Made by a program: the position numbers and the translations under genes
DNA from: an uncultured Bacillota bacterium
GTDB lineage: Bacteria; Bacillota; Limnochordia; Limnochordales; ZCTH02-B6
Direction of reading: 5' to 3'
Assembly (NCBI GenBank): GCA_937916565.1
Contig: CALFSR010000186.1
Location: forward strand, 1 to 14,055
Length of the DNA stretch: 14,055 bases
Shown here: in pieces, positions 6,401 to 14,055 of the stretch
Layout of the letters: the number at the start of each line of letters is the position of its first letter
Position numbering within the stretch: the stretch's first letter is position 1
Notes under the pieces: model-generated
Told to the model about the DNA's origin: nothing
The model's database searches: none
The model's input: only the letters and a program-made list of their open reading frames with translations

Positions 6401-7399
6401 ATGGCAGCCTTCAAGTTGTCCGTCCTGGACCTGGTGCCCGTTGGCACCGGCTCGTCGTCGCAGCAAGCCCTCGCCCGCATGGTGGAGCTGGCCCAACTGG
6501 CGGAAGAGCTAGGCTACACCCGCTACTGGCTCGCCGAGCACCACGGCATGCCCAGCATCGCGAGCTCCGCGCCGGAAATCTTGATTGCCCGGGTGGCTAG
6601 CGCCACCGAGCGCATCCGGGTCGGCGCGGGCGGGATCATGCTTCCCAATCACGCCCCCTTGCGGGTGGCGGAAGCGTTTCAAACCTTAAACGCCCTGTTT
6701 CCGGGCCGCATCGATCTCGGTATCGGGCGCGCACCGGGCACCGATCCGGCCACGTCCGCCGCCTTGAGGCCGTTTGACGCCGCGCAGTTTCCAAGCCAGT
6801 TGCAGGAGTTGCTTTCCCTGTCCCGGGGCACGTTCCCGCCCGACCACCCATTTCACGGCGTCCGGGTCGTGCCCGACGACGTGGAGCTCCCGCCCATCTG
6901 GATCTTGGGTTCGAGCGGCGCTACGGCCATGCTGGCCGGACGGCTCGGGCTCGGGTACGGGTTTGCCAGCCACTTCAGCTTTGACCCGCCGCGGCCGGCC
7001 ATCGAGCGGTACCGGAGGGTATTCAAACCTTCCGAGCAGTTTCCCCGGCCCCACGTCATCGTGGGGGCGTCCGTCTTCTGCGCCCCGACCGACGAGGAAG
7101 CGGACTACTTGGCCAAGTCCATGGACCTTTCCTGGGTGCGCGTGCGCCGGGGCGAGCTGGCGCGCCTGCCGAGCCCGGAGGAAGCGGCCGCCTACCCCTT
7201 TACCGAAGAAGAACTGCTGGTGGCCGGGCAGCACCGGTCGCTGGCCATCTGCGGCAGCCCGGAGAGGGTGCGTGCCCAGCTCCAGCGCCTGGCCGACGCG
7301 ACCGGCGCCGATGAGATCATGATATCGTCCATGATCCACGACCCGGCGGCGCGCCAGCGTTCGTACCGCCTCGTGATGGAGGCCGTCGCGGCCGGATAG
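6401..7399 (+). CDS. Luciferase-like flavin-dependent oxidoreductase, YhbW/YwcH type
   Basis: Single-subunit member of the bacterial luciferase-like monooxygenase superfamily, 332 residues, predicted to be a cytoplasmic TIM-barrel enzyme using reduced FMN. Markers of the YhbW/YwcH group are LSVLDLVPVG at 6-15, GYTRYWLAEHHGMPSIASSA at 38-57, GGIMLPNHAPLRVAE at 77-91, GRIDLGIGRAPGTD at 102-115 and PIWILGSSGATAMLAG at 165-180. The start is ATG 6401, with AGAGGGGG (6388-6395) 5 bases upstream. It is transcribed away from the transporter operon and converges on the giant gene, with a hairpin terminator 55 bases past its stop. The physiological substrate of this group is generally unknown and nothing here identifies it. 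A link to the carboxylate transporter through the shared intergenic region is possible but unproven. Confidence 0.93.
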   Translation: MAAFKLSVLDLVPVGTGSSSQQALARMVELAQLAEELGYTRYWLAEHHGMPSIASSAPEILIARVASATERIRVGAGGIMLPNHAPLRVAEAFQTLNALFPGRIDLGIGRAPGTDPATSAALRPFDAAQFPSQLQELLSLSRGTFPPDHPFHGVRVVPDDVELPPIWILGSSGATAMLAGRLGLGYGFASHFSFDPPRPAIERYRRVFKPSEQFPRPHVIVGASVFCAPTDEEADYLAKSMDLSWVRVRRGELARLPSPEEAAAYPFTEEELLVAGQHRSLAICGSPERVRAQLQRLADATGADEIMISSMIHDPAARQRSYRLVMEAVAAG

Positions 7400-7454
7400 C
7401 AGCACCCAAGCATTCCGCATTGCAAGACGGATAAGGCAAGCCAAGGCAGCAAAA

Positions 7455-7490
7455 GCGGAGGACCCGGCAACTTCCTGCCGGGTCCTCCGC
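7455..7490. terminator. Strong hairpin terminator between convergent genes
   Basis: A perfect 15-bp stem pairs 7455-7469 with 7476-7490 around the 6-base loop ACTTCC. On the minus strand the stem is followed by TTTTGCTGCC, a short T-run that fits termination of the giant gene (stop at 7547). On the plus strand it ends transcripts of the oxidoreductase (stop at 7397-7399) with only a weak T-containing tail, so it probably serves both directions. Confidence 0.8.
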
Positions 7491-7521
7491 CGCTTGACCC
7501 TTTGACTCAAGCCCCGCCCAA

Positions 7522-7540
7522 CGGCAGCCGGGTGCTGCCG
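7522..7540. terminator. Small stem-loop just past the stop of the giant gene
   Basis: CGGCAGC (7522-7528) and GCTGCCG (7534-7540) form a perfect 7-bp stem with a 5-base loop, 6 bases after the TAA (7547-7549) of the giant gene on the minus strand. No T-run follows on that strand. On the plus strand GGGTTTGTTA follows, so it may act as a backup terminator for rightward transcripts or protect the 3' end of the leftward mRNA. Confidence 0.4.
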
Positions 7541-7546
7541 GGTTTG

Positions 7547-10500
7547 TTACTCGCCGCTCGTGTCGCCCTGCTCGCCCTCGCCTTCTTCCTCGCTCTCGCC
7601 GGCGTCATCGCCGCCCGCGCTCCCGCCGCCGTCACCGCCGTCGGCCCCCGCGTCACCGCCGCCGGTCGCCACGTCGACGCCCGCCGGGCCCCCGCCGCTT
7701 GCGGGCCCGGGTCCCGTGGTCAGGCCGCCGCCCAAGCCAGTTCCCATAGCCGAGACCGGGTTGACCGGCGGGATCCCGTCGCCCAGGCCCGGCCGCGGGA
7801 CGATGGCCAGCGTACCGGGAACGAAGGTGATCAGGTAGTTCGGATGATCGAGCGTGCCCTGATCGATGCGGTACAGGCCCAAGGACTCGCCGGGTTCCCG
7901 CATAAGGCGCCCGTTGAGCCGATCGGAACCGACGAGGTTTCCGGCGGTGATCCGGTAGGTCAGCTCCGGATCCGGGGCGCCCAGCTCCTTGGTAAGAAAG
8001 TCGGCCTCCACCGCGATCGGCCGGCGCTCGATGGTGAGCGCGCCGGGGATGAAGGTGATCGTGTAGTTCGGGTTGTTCTCGTCGGTGAGCGTTCCCTGCT
8101 CGATGGTATACGTGCCGGCGTTCTCCCCGGCGACCCGCGTCAAGCTGCCGCTCAACGTGTCGGTGCCGACCAGGTTGCCCTGGGTGATGGTATAGGTCAA
8201 CGCCGGATCAGACTCGCCGTACACCTTGGACAGCGAGTCCGCGGTCACCGTGATCGGGCGCGGCGTGATCCGCAGCGTGCCGTTTACGACCTCCACCTCG
8301 TACCCGAGGAAGGCCTCGAAGGGATCATCCGCCTGCTCCGTGATGGGGTACGATCCCACGGGGCTCAGCGCGCCGGCCGGCGTGGTCAGCGTGCCGGGCT
8401 TCAGCACATCCTCCCACCGGTCACCGGGCACTAGACCCGTTTTCGTGTAGACGAACTGCGGGTTCGCTTCGCCGTACACCCGCTCCCGGTCCTCGATGAC
8501 GACGGTGATCACGGGCCGGCTGGCATAGACCATCCGGCTGCCCAGCGCCAGTCCGTACTCCTGCTTGATGCGGTCGACGGCGTCGGCGCTGTACGTCCTG
8601 CCGAACAGGTTGCCCGGGGACGCCATCTCGCCCAAGTCGCTGGCGTCATGATCCGCCGAGAACACCAGGTAGTGGCCGTTTACGGCGTAGATGGGCGTCG
8701 CGCCGGCGCGGTTGATGAACTTCCCGCCGGCGGCTAGCACCAGGACGTAGTCGCCCGCGCCGTCGGCAGAAACCTTTTCCTCAAGCGTCAGGTCGGCATC
8801 GGCTCCGTGCGCGGCTACGAGCACCCGGTCCGTCGCCCAAAGCCCGGGAACGCCGTTGACCTCACCGATCGTGAGGGAACCATGCTGCTCGTAGTGGACG
8901 GAGCCCACGTTGCCCGCCAGCGTGGAAACGGCGTTGCCCGCGCCGGCGAGGCGGTAATCTCCGGTGCCGGCCAGCAGCAGAAATCCGCCCCGGATGGCGG
9001 CGTCCGCACCTTGCTCTGCCGACCCGTCGCTCTCGAGCACGACCGTGCCCCCGTCGATGTCGCCCCGCAGCGCCATCCCGCCGGCGCCGGCCTTGAGGGT
9101 CACGGTGTCCCGGGCCGCGCTTGTGATGGTGGCGTCCAGTTCGAGCGCGGCGGCCGACAGCTCGACGGCGGCGTTCGCGGACACGGCCTGCTCGATCTTG
9201 AGAGCGCCGTCCGTCACGTTCACTTTTACAAAGGCGGCCGTCGCCGTCAGTCCGTGGATCCCGTCAACGGTGCCGATGGTTAGATCTTCGGCCTGCGTGT
9301 ACTCGATCCACTGGCCCTCGCCCGCAAGCGCCCGCACGTGGTTGCCGCTGCCGTTAAGCTGGAACACCGCCTGCCCGCGCAGCGCCAGGCTATCCGCTTT
9401 GATCGCGCCCGTTTGGTTCACCGAACTGCCGCTGGCCAGCACAACCGTCCCGGTACCCGCGTCAACCTCGCCGTACAGGTGCATCGCGCCGGCAGCCTCC
9501 AGCGTCACCTTGGCGCCGGCGGTGGTCACCTTGGCCGCGGCGGTGATGGAGGTTGCCTGGAGCGCCACGGAGCCGGCCGCGGAAATGTTGTCGGCCACCG
9601 TCAGCCCGCCGCCGTCCACGGTGATGCGCACGTCGCCGCCCGTCGCCGTGAGCCCCTGGGCCCGCGTGCCGCTGCCGATAGTCAGGCTGCCGTTTGCCTG
9701 CTTAAAGGTGACGGCCTTCCCGAAGCCGGCCAAGGTGTAGACCCAGTTGTCGCCTTCCAGCGCGTAGGCGTCGTCTCCCACCAGCTCAAGGGTGTCGGTG
9801 ACGATGCTCGCGCCGGCTTGCTGCACGACCGCGCCCGCGCTCTTAAGCAGCACCGACTCGTCTCCGCCCAGCCTCGCGCCCAGCTCCATGCCGCCGGCGC
9901 CCGCCTCGAGCGCCAGCGAGCCGCCGTCGCTCAGCACCGGGGCGGCCACCGTGATCCCGTGGGCGGACAAAGCCACATCTCCATCCGCCGATATCTGCTG
10001 CGTCACCTGGAGGTCCGCGCCGTTCACGGTCACCTGAACGGACCCGCTGGCCGCCAGGCCGTCCTTGCCGCCGGCGGTGCCGATGGTGAGCGCCTTGTCG
10101 CTTTGCCCGTAAACGAGGCTTGCGACCTCGCCGGCCAAGGTCGCGGCCTGGTTTCCTTCGCCGGTGAGGGTAAACGTCCCGTCCCCCAGCAAAGCCAGGT
10201 TTGCCGCGGCGATGCCGCCCAGCGCCCCCTGGGTCACCGCACCTACGGTCTCGAGGACGACCGTCCCCGCGCCGGCGGCCACAAGGCCGTCGAGCGACAT
10301 CCCGCCGTCTCGGGCCGCAAGGGTGATCGCGGCACCGTCGCCCTCGCTCGTCACGGATACGCCCTGGTTCACGGCAATGCGGCGTGCCGACAGGGTGATG
10401 TCACCCTGAGCTGCGAGGCCGGCCGCCACCTCCAACTCGCCTTCTGCGCCGGTCACGGCCAGCACCACGCCGCCGGCGGCCACGAGCCCGCTCGTGCCCG

Positions 10501-13500
10501 CAACGACGTCAACGGCCAGCGAGGGCGCCTGCACGTACGTAACGGCACCCGGGCGGCCGGCAAGCTTCGCTACGTTATTGCCCGGCGCGGATAGCGTATA
10601 CGACCCCGTCCCCAGGAGCACGAGACCAAGCGCCTTCACGGCGCCGTCGCCCTGGGTGACCGCACCGCTGCTTTCCAGCACGACGGTGCCCGACCCGCCG
10701 GCCGTGATCTCCCCGTCGAGCTGCATGCCGCCAGGCCCGGCCGTGAGCCGCACGACGCCGTTGCTTGTGCTTGCGGCTTTGCCGTCGGCTTCCATGACGA
10801 TCTTCCGTCCGGCAAGAAGAATGTCGTCTTCGGTCTCGATCCCGGCCTTGACGGTCAGATGACCCTCTTGGGCCGTGATCTCCACGTTCCCGGCGGCCCG
10901 GATGCCCGATGTGCCGCCCACCGAGCCTATCGCGAGGTCGCCGCTGGTCTGCGTGTACGCGATGGCTCCCACGTCGCCCGCGAGCGTGCCCACGGTGTTG
11001 CTGCCGTTTTCCAGGAAGTACGTGGCCGGCCCCTGAAGCAACAGGCTCCCGGCGAGGATGCCGCCGCCCTGCTGCGACACAAGCCCTTGGCTTGACAGCT
11101 CCACCCTGCCGGCGCCGGCGCTGATCGTCCCGTCCAGCCACATGCCTTCGCTGCCGGAGGCCGCCAGGGAGACGGTTCCGTCGCCGGTCGCGGCGACGCT
11201 GCCCTGGCCGGTGACTTCGATCTTGCCGGCGGCGAGCGTCACATCTCCAACGGCCGACAATTCCCCGCTTACCTTGAGGACGCGGTCCGGGGCGCTCACC
11301 TGCACGTTGCCCGCGGCCACCGTGAGGAAACCTATTGTCACGTCCTTGGCCGCCTGCTCGTACCGGACGGCGCCCGCGCTGCCGGATACCAGGTCAACCG
11401 CATTGCCGGCGCCGGTAAGCATGAACGTTCCGGTCCCGCGCAGCACCAGTTCGTGCGCCGTGATGCCGGCGCCGGCATCCTGCGTCACCGCGCCGGCGCT
11501 GTCGAGCACCACGGTACCGCCGCCGGCGCTCACGCCGCCCGCGAGGTCGAGCGCGCCGGCGCCGGCGGAGGTAGCCGTCAACGTGACCGTGCCGTTGTCG
11601 GTGCTGGCCACGGTGCGCTCGGAAGCAAGGCTCAAAGTGCGCCCTGCCAACGTCACGTCTCCGCCGGCCGTCACGGACTCAAGCAGCGTCAGCGCGCCAT
11701 CGGCCACGCTCACATGGATGTCGCCGCCGGCCGTCAGTCCCGACGTTCCGTCCACGACGGTGATCTCCAGATCTCCGGCGGATTGGTTGTATGTGATCGC
11801 GCCGGCCTGGGCCGCGAGTTGGCCCGCGGCGTTGCTGGTCCCGGTGAGCGTGAACGCGCCATTCCCCAAGAGCAGCAGGCGTCCCGTCCGGATGCCGCCC
11901 GCGCCGCCTTGGATGACGTGTCCCCCGCTCTCGAGGACAACGATTCCCGGCTCGGAGGCCACGTCGCCGTCCAGCTGCATCCCGCCCGCCCCGGCGGTCA
12001 TCCGGACGGCTCCGCTCCCGCTTTCGACCTTGCCCTGGGCCATGACGGCCACCTGGCCCGCGCTCAGCGTCACATCCCCGGCGGCGAACAAGACCCCCTC
12101 CACCGCCAGGCTGCGTCCCGCGGCGGTTACTTGCATGCCGCCTCCGGTCGCGGCCAGGGAGCCGATGGTCAGGTCTTTGGCCGCCTGCGCGTACTGAAGG
12201 GTGCCGGCGCTGCCGGACAGCACGTCCACGGCGTTGCCCGCGCCGGCAAGTGTTACGCTGCCGGCCCCGTCCAGCACCAGTTCGTGCGCCGTGATGCCTG
12301 CGCCAGCGTCTTGCGTCACCTCACCCGCGCTAACCAGCACCACGGTCCCGCTGCCGGCGTCCACGGCGCCTGCCAGCTGCAGGGCGCCGGCGGAGGTGGC
12401 CACCAACCTGATCGTCCCGTTGCTTGTGCTCGCCACACCGCCCGAGACGTTGATCGTGTCAGCGGTCAACGTTACGTCGCCTGCCGCTGCCACGGGCGAG
12501 GAGCCGGACACCTGGAGCGCCCCGTTAACGACGGTCACCTCGACGTCGCCGCCGGTGGCCGTAATTCCGGAGACCCCTTGGAAATCGGCAGTCGCCAACC
12601 CTCTGCCGCTTTGGGTGTACGTGATCGCCCCGGCGCGTGCGGAGAGAAGGTCGGCGGCATTGCCGCTCCCGGTGAGCGCATACGCCCCGTCCCCGACCAG
12701 CAGCAGTCGCTGGGTCTTGACGGCGCCGCCGCTGGCCTGCGTAACCAGGCCTCCGCTTTCGAGGACGACCGTTCCCGAGCCTGAAGAAACTTCACCGTCG
12801 AGTTTCATTCCGCCCGTGCCGGCGCTCATCCGCACGACACGGCCGGCCCCGCTCTCGATCTTGGTTAAAGCGCCGACCGTTATCCCCCGGCCGGCCAGGA
12901 CGACATCGCCGGCGGCCTTGACGTCCGCCTCCACCCTCAGCGCGGCGTCCTCCACGACGATCTCCACGCCGGCCGCGGATTCCACGCCCGACCTGCCGGC
13001 GACCGTACCGATGGTCAGGTCCGTGCCCTGCTGTCTAAAGAGGAGCGAGGTGACCTTGCCCGCCAAGGTGCCAACGCGGTTTGCGCCCGCAAACGTGTAC
13101 GCCACGGTGTTGGGGAGGTGCAGGACGGACGCGATGATGCCGCCGTCCTCCCCCTGCGTTACGGCGCCCGCGCTGTCCAGCGTAACCGTCCCCGCACCGA
13201 CGTCCACACGGCCCAAGAGCTGCATCGCGTCGCTGTCCGAGGAGGTTGCGGTCAGCTTCACGTAGCTGTTGTCCGCGTCCGCGCTCACGCTGCTCCCGGC
13301 GCCGGTGACGATCTTTCCGGCGGTCAGCTGCACCTCCTCCGAGCCGTACACCTCACCCGCGACACGCAAGGTCCGGTCCAGCGCGGCCACGTACAACCTC
13401 GTGGAAGTAAGCGTGCCGATGGTCAAGTCTTGGCTGCTCTGCGCGTAGTTGACGGTGTGGGCGCCGGAGCCGGACAAGACGTTCACGGCGTTGTTGTCGG

Positions 13501-14005
13501 ACTGGGTGAAGGTAAACGTGGCAGGCCCCTGTACCACCAGTTCGTGGGCGCTGATGGAGCCGCTCTGCTGCAACATTCCGCCCGTGTTCCCAAAAACGAG
13601 ACGGCCGCCCGCCTGCACGTCGCTCCTCAAATACGTATACCCCATGCCTTCCAGGCGGACATCGCCCTTGGCCGACACGGGCGCGGTCACATAGACGGTA
13701 GGCTGACTCCGTGACGTAACGGCAATGTCGCCGTCGGTTGCGCGGAGCCCGGCTGTGCCCTCTGGCTCACCCCCGTCTGCGTCATCTGGCCCACCAATGT
13801 AGAGAATCGAGCCCGTGTGCGTGAAAGCCAGCGAACCCACGGAACCGCTGAGAATGCGGACGCTGTTTTCGGGGTGATCGAGCACGTACGTTCCGCTCCC
13901 CTCCAGGCGCAACGTCCCAACGGTAATGGGCCCTCCCTGAGTGACGGGGCCGTCGGTCTCGATATAAAGTTCTGCGTTCCTCCGGGCGCGATAGACCCCA
14001 CCGGC
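7547..14005 (-). CDS. Giant filamentous-haemagglutinin-like repeat protein with MBG domains, 5' end missing
   Basis: At least 2,152 residues in one uninterrupted frame; the N-terminus, including any signal peptide and secretion domain, is lost beyond the contig end. From the N-terminal side: about 13 beta-rich repeats (roughly 13930 down to 8775) rich in Gly, Ala, Val, Thr and Ser; a linker (about 8740-8515) with HYLVFSADHDAS; three MBG-type domains (8520-7796); then a Gly/Pro/Ala-rich and acidic tail ending EEEGEGEQGDTSGE. I see no cysteine. This order resembles large secreted exoproteins of two-partner secretion systems in diderm bacteria, which fold as a right-handed beta-helix and act in adhesion or biofilms. 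No LPxTG, S-layer-homology or beta-barrel anchor is visible at the C-terminus, and no TpsB transporter gene is in the window. The apparent start codon at 14020 lies in adapter sequence and is not real. Function is inferred from architecture only. Confidence 0.88.
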   Translation of the reverse strand, partial: AGGVYRARRNAELYIETDGPVTQGGPITVGTLRLEGSGTYVLDHPENSVRILSGSVGSLAFTHTGSILYIGGPDDADGGEPEGTAGLRATDGDIAVTSRSQPTVYVTAPVSAKGDVRLEGMGYTYLRSDVQAGGRLVFGNTGGMLQQSGSISAHELVVQGPATFTFTQSDNNAVNVLSGSGAHTVNYAQSSQDLTIGTLTSTRLYVAALDRTLRVAGEVYGSEEVQLTAGKIVTGAGSSVSADADNSYVKLTATSSDSDAMQLLGRVDVGAGTVTLDSAGAVTQGEDGGIIASVLHLPNTVAYTFAGANRVGTLAGKVTSLLFRQQGTDLTIGTVAGRSGVESAAGVEIVVEDAALRVEADVKAAGDVVLAGRGITVGALTKIESGAGRVVRMSAGTGGMKLDGEVSSGSGTVVLESGGLVTQASGGAVKTQRLLLVGDGAYALTGSGNAADLLSARAGAITYTQSGRGLATADFQGVSGITATGGDVEVTVVNGALQVSGSSPVAAAGDVTLTADTINVSGGVASTSNGTIRLVATSAGALQLAGAVDAGSGTVVLVSAGEVTQDAGAGITAHELVLDGAGSVTLAGAGNAVDVLSGSAGTLQYAQAAKDLTIGSLAATGGGMQVTAAGRSLAVEGVLFAAGDVTLSAGQVAVMAQGKVESGSGAVRMTAGAGGMQLDGDVASEPGIVVLESGGHVIQGGAGGIRTGRLLLLGNGAFTLTGTSNAAGQLAAQAGAITYNQSAGDLEITVVDGTSGLTAGGDIHVSVADGALTLLESVTAGGDVTLAGRTLSLASERTVASTDNGTVTLTATSAGAGALDLAGGVSAGGGTVVLDSAGAVTQDAGAGITAHELVLRGTGTFMLTGAGNAVDLVSGSAGAVRYEQAAKDVTIGFLTVAAGNVQVSAPDRVLKVSGELSAVGDVTLAAGKIEVTGQGSVAATGDGTVSLAASGSEGMWLDGTISAGAGRVELSSQGLVSQQGGGILAGSLLLQGPATYFLENGSNTVGTLAGDVGAIAYTQTSGDLAIGSVGGTSGIRAAGNVEITAQEGHLTVKAGIETEDDILLAGRKIVMEADGKAASTSNGVVRLTAGPGGMQLDGEITAGGSGTVVLESSGAVTQGDGAVKALGLVLLGTGSYTLSAPGNNVAKLAGRPGAVTYVQAPSLAVDVVAGTSGLVAAGGVVLAVTGAEGELEVAAGLAAQGDITLSARRIAVNQGVSVTSEGDGAAITLAARDGGMSLDGLVAAGAGTVVLETVGAVTQGALGGIAAANLALLGDGTFTLTGEGNQAATLAGEVASLVYGQSDKALTIGTAGGKDGLAASGSVQVTVNGADLQVTQQISADGDVALSAHGITVAAPVLSDGGSLALEAGAGGMELGARLGGDESVLLKSAGAVVQQAGASIVTDTLELVGDDAYALEGDNWVYTLAGFGKAVTFKQANGSLTIGSGTRAQGLTATGGDVRITVDGGGLTVADNISAAGSVALQATSITAAAKVTTAGAKVTLEAAGAMHLYGEVDAGTGTVVLASGSSVNQTGAIKADSLALRGQAVFQLNGSGNHVRALAGEGQWIEYTQAEDLTIGTVDGIHGLTATAAFVKVNVTDGALKIEQAVSANAAVELSAAALELDATITSAARDTVTLKAGAGGMALRGDIDGGTVVLESDGSAEQGADAAIRGGFLLLAGTGDYRLAGAGNAVSTLAGNVGSVHYEQHGSLTIGEVNGVPGLWATDRVLVAAHGADADLTLEEKVSADGAGDYVLVLAAGGKFINRAGATPIYAVNGHYLVFSADHDASDLGEMASPGNLFGRTYSADAVDRIKQEYGLALGSRMVYASRPVITVVIEDRERVYGEANPQFVYTKTGLVPGDRWEDVLKPGTLTTPAGALSPVGSYPITEQADDPFEAFLGYEVEVVNGTLRITPRPITVTADSLSKVYGESDPALTYTITQGNLVGTDTLSGSLTRVAGENAGTYTIEQGTLTDENNPNYTITFIPGALTIERRPIAVEADFLTKELGAPDPELTYRITAGNLVGSDRLNGRLMREPGESLGLYRIDQGTLDHPNYLITFVPGTLAIVPRPGLGDGIPPVNPVSAMGTGLGGGLTTGPGPASGGGPAGVDVATGGGDAGADGGDGGGSAGGDDAGESEEEGEGEQGDTSGE
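7550..7795 (-). other. Low-complexity acidic C-terminal tail of the giant protein
   Basis: About 82 residues: a Gly/Pro/Ala-rich stretch (TGPGPASGGGPAG, then several GGGDAG-like runs) followed by a Glu/Asp-rich end, ESEEEGEGEQGDTSGE. It looks disordered and strongly negative. No sorting or anchoring motif is visible. The coding strand is compositionally biased here, so similarity searches with this part will be misleading. Confidence 0.8.
7796..8520 (-). repeat. Three tandem MBG-type domains of the giant protein
   Basis: Domain 1 (about 8520-8269) starts RPVITVVIEDRERVYGEANP. Domain 2 (about 8268-8033) starts RPITVTADSLSKVYGESDPA. Domain 3 (about 8030-7796) starts RPIAVEADFLTKELGAPDPE. Domains 2 and 3 share the ALTYTITQGNLVGTDTLSG-like core, the G-x-Y-x-I-x-Q-G-T-L strand and the NYxITFxPGxLxI ending. 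Domain 1 is more divergent. MBG domains are small immunoglobulin-like beta modules common near the C-terminus of bacterial surface proteins. Confidence 0.85.
8515..8740 (-). other. Linker module typical of haemagglutinin-like exoproteins
   Basis: After the last beta-helix repeat the protein reads GGKFINRAGATPIYAVNGHY, then LVFSADHDASDLGEM, an aromatic-rich stretch (NLFGRTYSADAVDRIKQEYG) and YASRPV before the first MBG domain. From memory of the family, a segment resembling YLVYS-D-P with a later TY commonly joins the repeat helix to the MBG/YDG domains in filamentous-haemagglutinin-like proteins. Confidence 0.55.
11441..11467. repeat. Exact 27-base direct repeat, copy 1
   Basis: These 27 bases are identical to 12272-12298, 831 bases away and so two repeat units apart. 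They encode the ITAHELVL segment of the giant protein on the minus strand. The near neighbour about 400 bases away does not share it, which points to duplication of a two-unit block. Confidence 0.9.
12272..12298. repeat. Exact 27-base direct repeat, copy 2
   Basis: Second copy of the 27-base repeat at 11441-11467, in the same orientation. The encoded protein around both copies is nearly the same (VTQDAGAGITAHELVL). Confidence 0.9.
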
Positions 14006-14055
14006 AGATCGGAAGAGCACACGTCTGAACTCCAGTCACGCCAATATCTCGTATG
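14006..14055 (+). other. Illumina TruSeq index adapter (sequencing artefact)
   Basis: From 14006 the sequence reads AGATCGGAAGAGCACACGTC and continues through TGAACTCCAGTCAC to 14039. That is the TruSeq indexed adapter. The six bases GCCAAT (14040-14045) match TruSeq index 6, and ATCTCGTATG (14046-14055) is the start of the flow-cell-side sequence that follows the index. These 50 bases are not part of the genome. Any coding frame or start codon here is false, including the minus-strand GTG at 14020, whose codons VLFRS translate the reversed adapter. Confidence 0.98.

Larger units (their letters stand above)
8775..13930 (-). repeat. About 13 tandem beta-helix repeat units, 125-143 residues each
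   Basis: Each unit carries a marker of the form G-N-x-V-x-x-L-(A/S)-G, then a Y-x-Q step and (D)LTIG. The markers fall near 8880-8937, 9281-9344, 9683-9749, 10090-10153, 10517-10578, 10937-11000, 11341-11404, 11770-11833, 12174-12237, 12600-12663, 13018-13082, 13425-13497 and 13790-13871, giving a period of about 370-430 bases. Each unit continues with A-x-G-D-V-x-L-x-A, then GGMxLDG and GTVVLES-G-x-VTQ, then a strand like LLLxGxGxYxL. The last (N-terminal) unit is the most diverged. Confidence 0.85.

Noticed and set aside
9338..10594. Plus-strand open frame of 418 codons within the giant gene
   Set aside because: It is antisense to the repeat region and repeats with the same period, so it is produced by the repeats and GC bias.
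8775..13930. Regularly spaced repeats as a CRISPR array
   Set aside because: The period is about 370-430 bases, copies are diverged and in-frame, and they encode protein repeats.
14006..14022. Apparent translation start of the giant protein at 14020
   Set aside because: The GTG and the next four codons (VLFRS) are the reverse complement of the Illumina adapter. The true start is beyond the contig.

Overview
The window is a GC-rich bacterial contig end carrying seven protein genes. It has two parts: a transporter operon on the minus strand, preceded by a divergent gene on the plus strand, and a very large repeat-built surface-type protein gene converging from the right-hand end. The last 50 bases (14006-14055) are not biological. 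They match an Illumina TruSeq index adapter, so the contig ends inside the giant gene, whose 5' end is missing.

Positions 1-6087 (minus strand, transcribed right to left) hold a branched-chain amino acid (LIV/HAAT)-type ABC importer operon. In order it encodes a LivG-like ATPase, a long-chain-type acyl-CoA synthetase (AMP-binding protein), LivH- and LivM-like permeases, and a periplasmic substrate-binding protein cut off by the left edge. The genes are tightly packed: a 17-base overlap of livG with the ligase gene, an ATGA overlap of the ligase gene with livH, and short gaps after that. The partner ATPase LivF is absent and may lie just beyond position 1. An acyl-CoA ligase inside the operon suggests that the imported substrate is a carboxylic acid (fatty, aromatic or similar) activated to a CoA thioester on entry, rather than an amino acid. 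This is inference from context.

Positions 6088-6400 form a 313-base divergent intergenic region. It contains a nested inverted repeat that could fold as an RNA leader or act as an operator, a second inverted repeat, and a weak promoter candidate. Rightward from it runs a stand-alone luciferase-like flavin-dependent oxidoreductase of the YhbW/YwcH type (6401-7399).

Positions 7400-7546 separate the convergent genes and contain a 15-bp perfect hairpin terminator (7455-7490) and a smaller hairpin (7522-7540). Positions 7547-14005 (minus strand) are one uninterrupted frame of at least 2,152 residues: about 13 beta-rich repeats of 125-143 residues, a linker typical of filamentous-haemagglutinin-like exoproteins, three tandem MBG-type domains, and a Gly/Pro-rich acidic tail.

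The organism cannot be named from this window. The substrate-binding protein has a cleavable signal peptide without a lipobox cysteine, and the giant protein resembles exoproteins of two-partner secretion systems. Both fit an outer-membrane-bearing (diderm), GC-rich bacterium. Deinococcota or a GC-rich diderm Bacillota lineage are guesses only.
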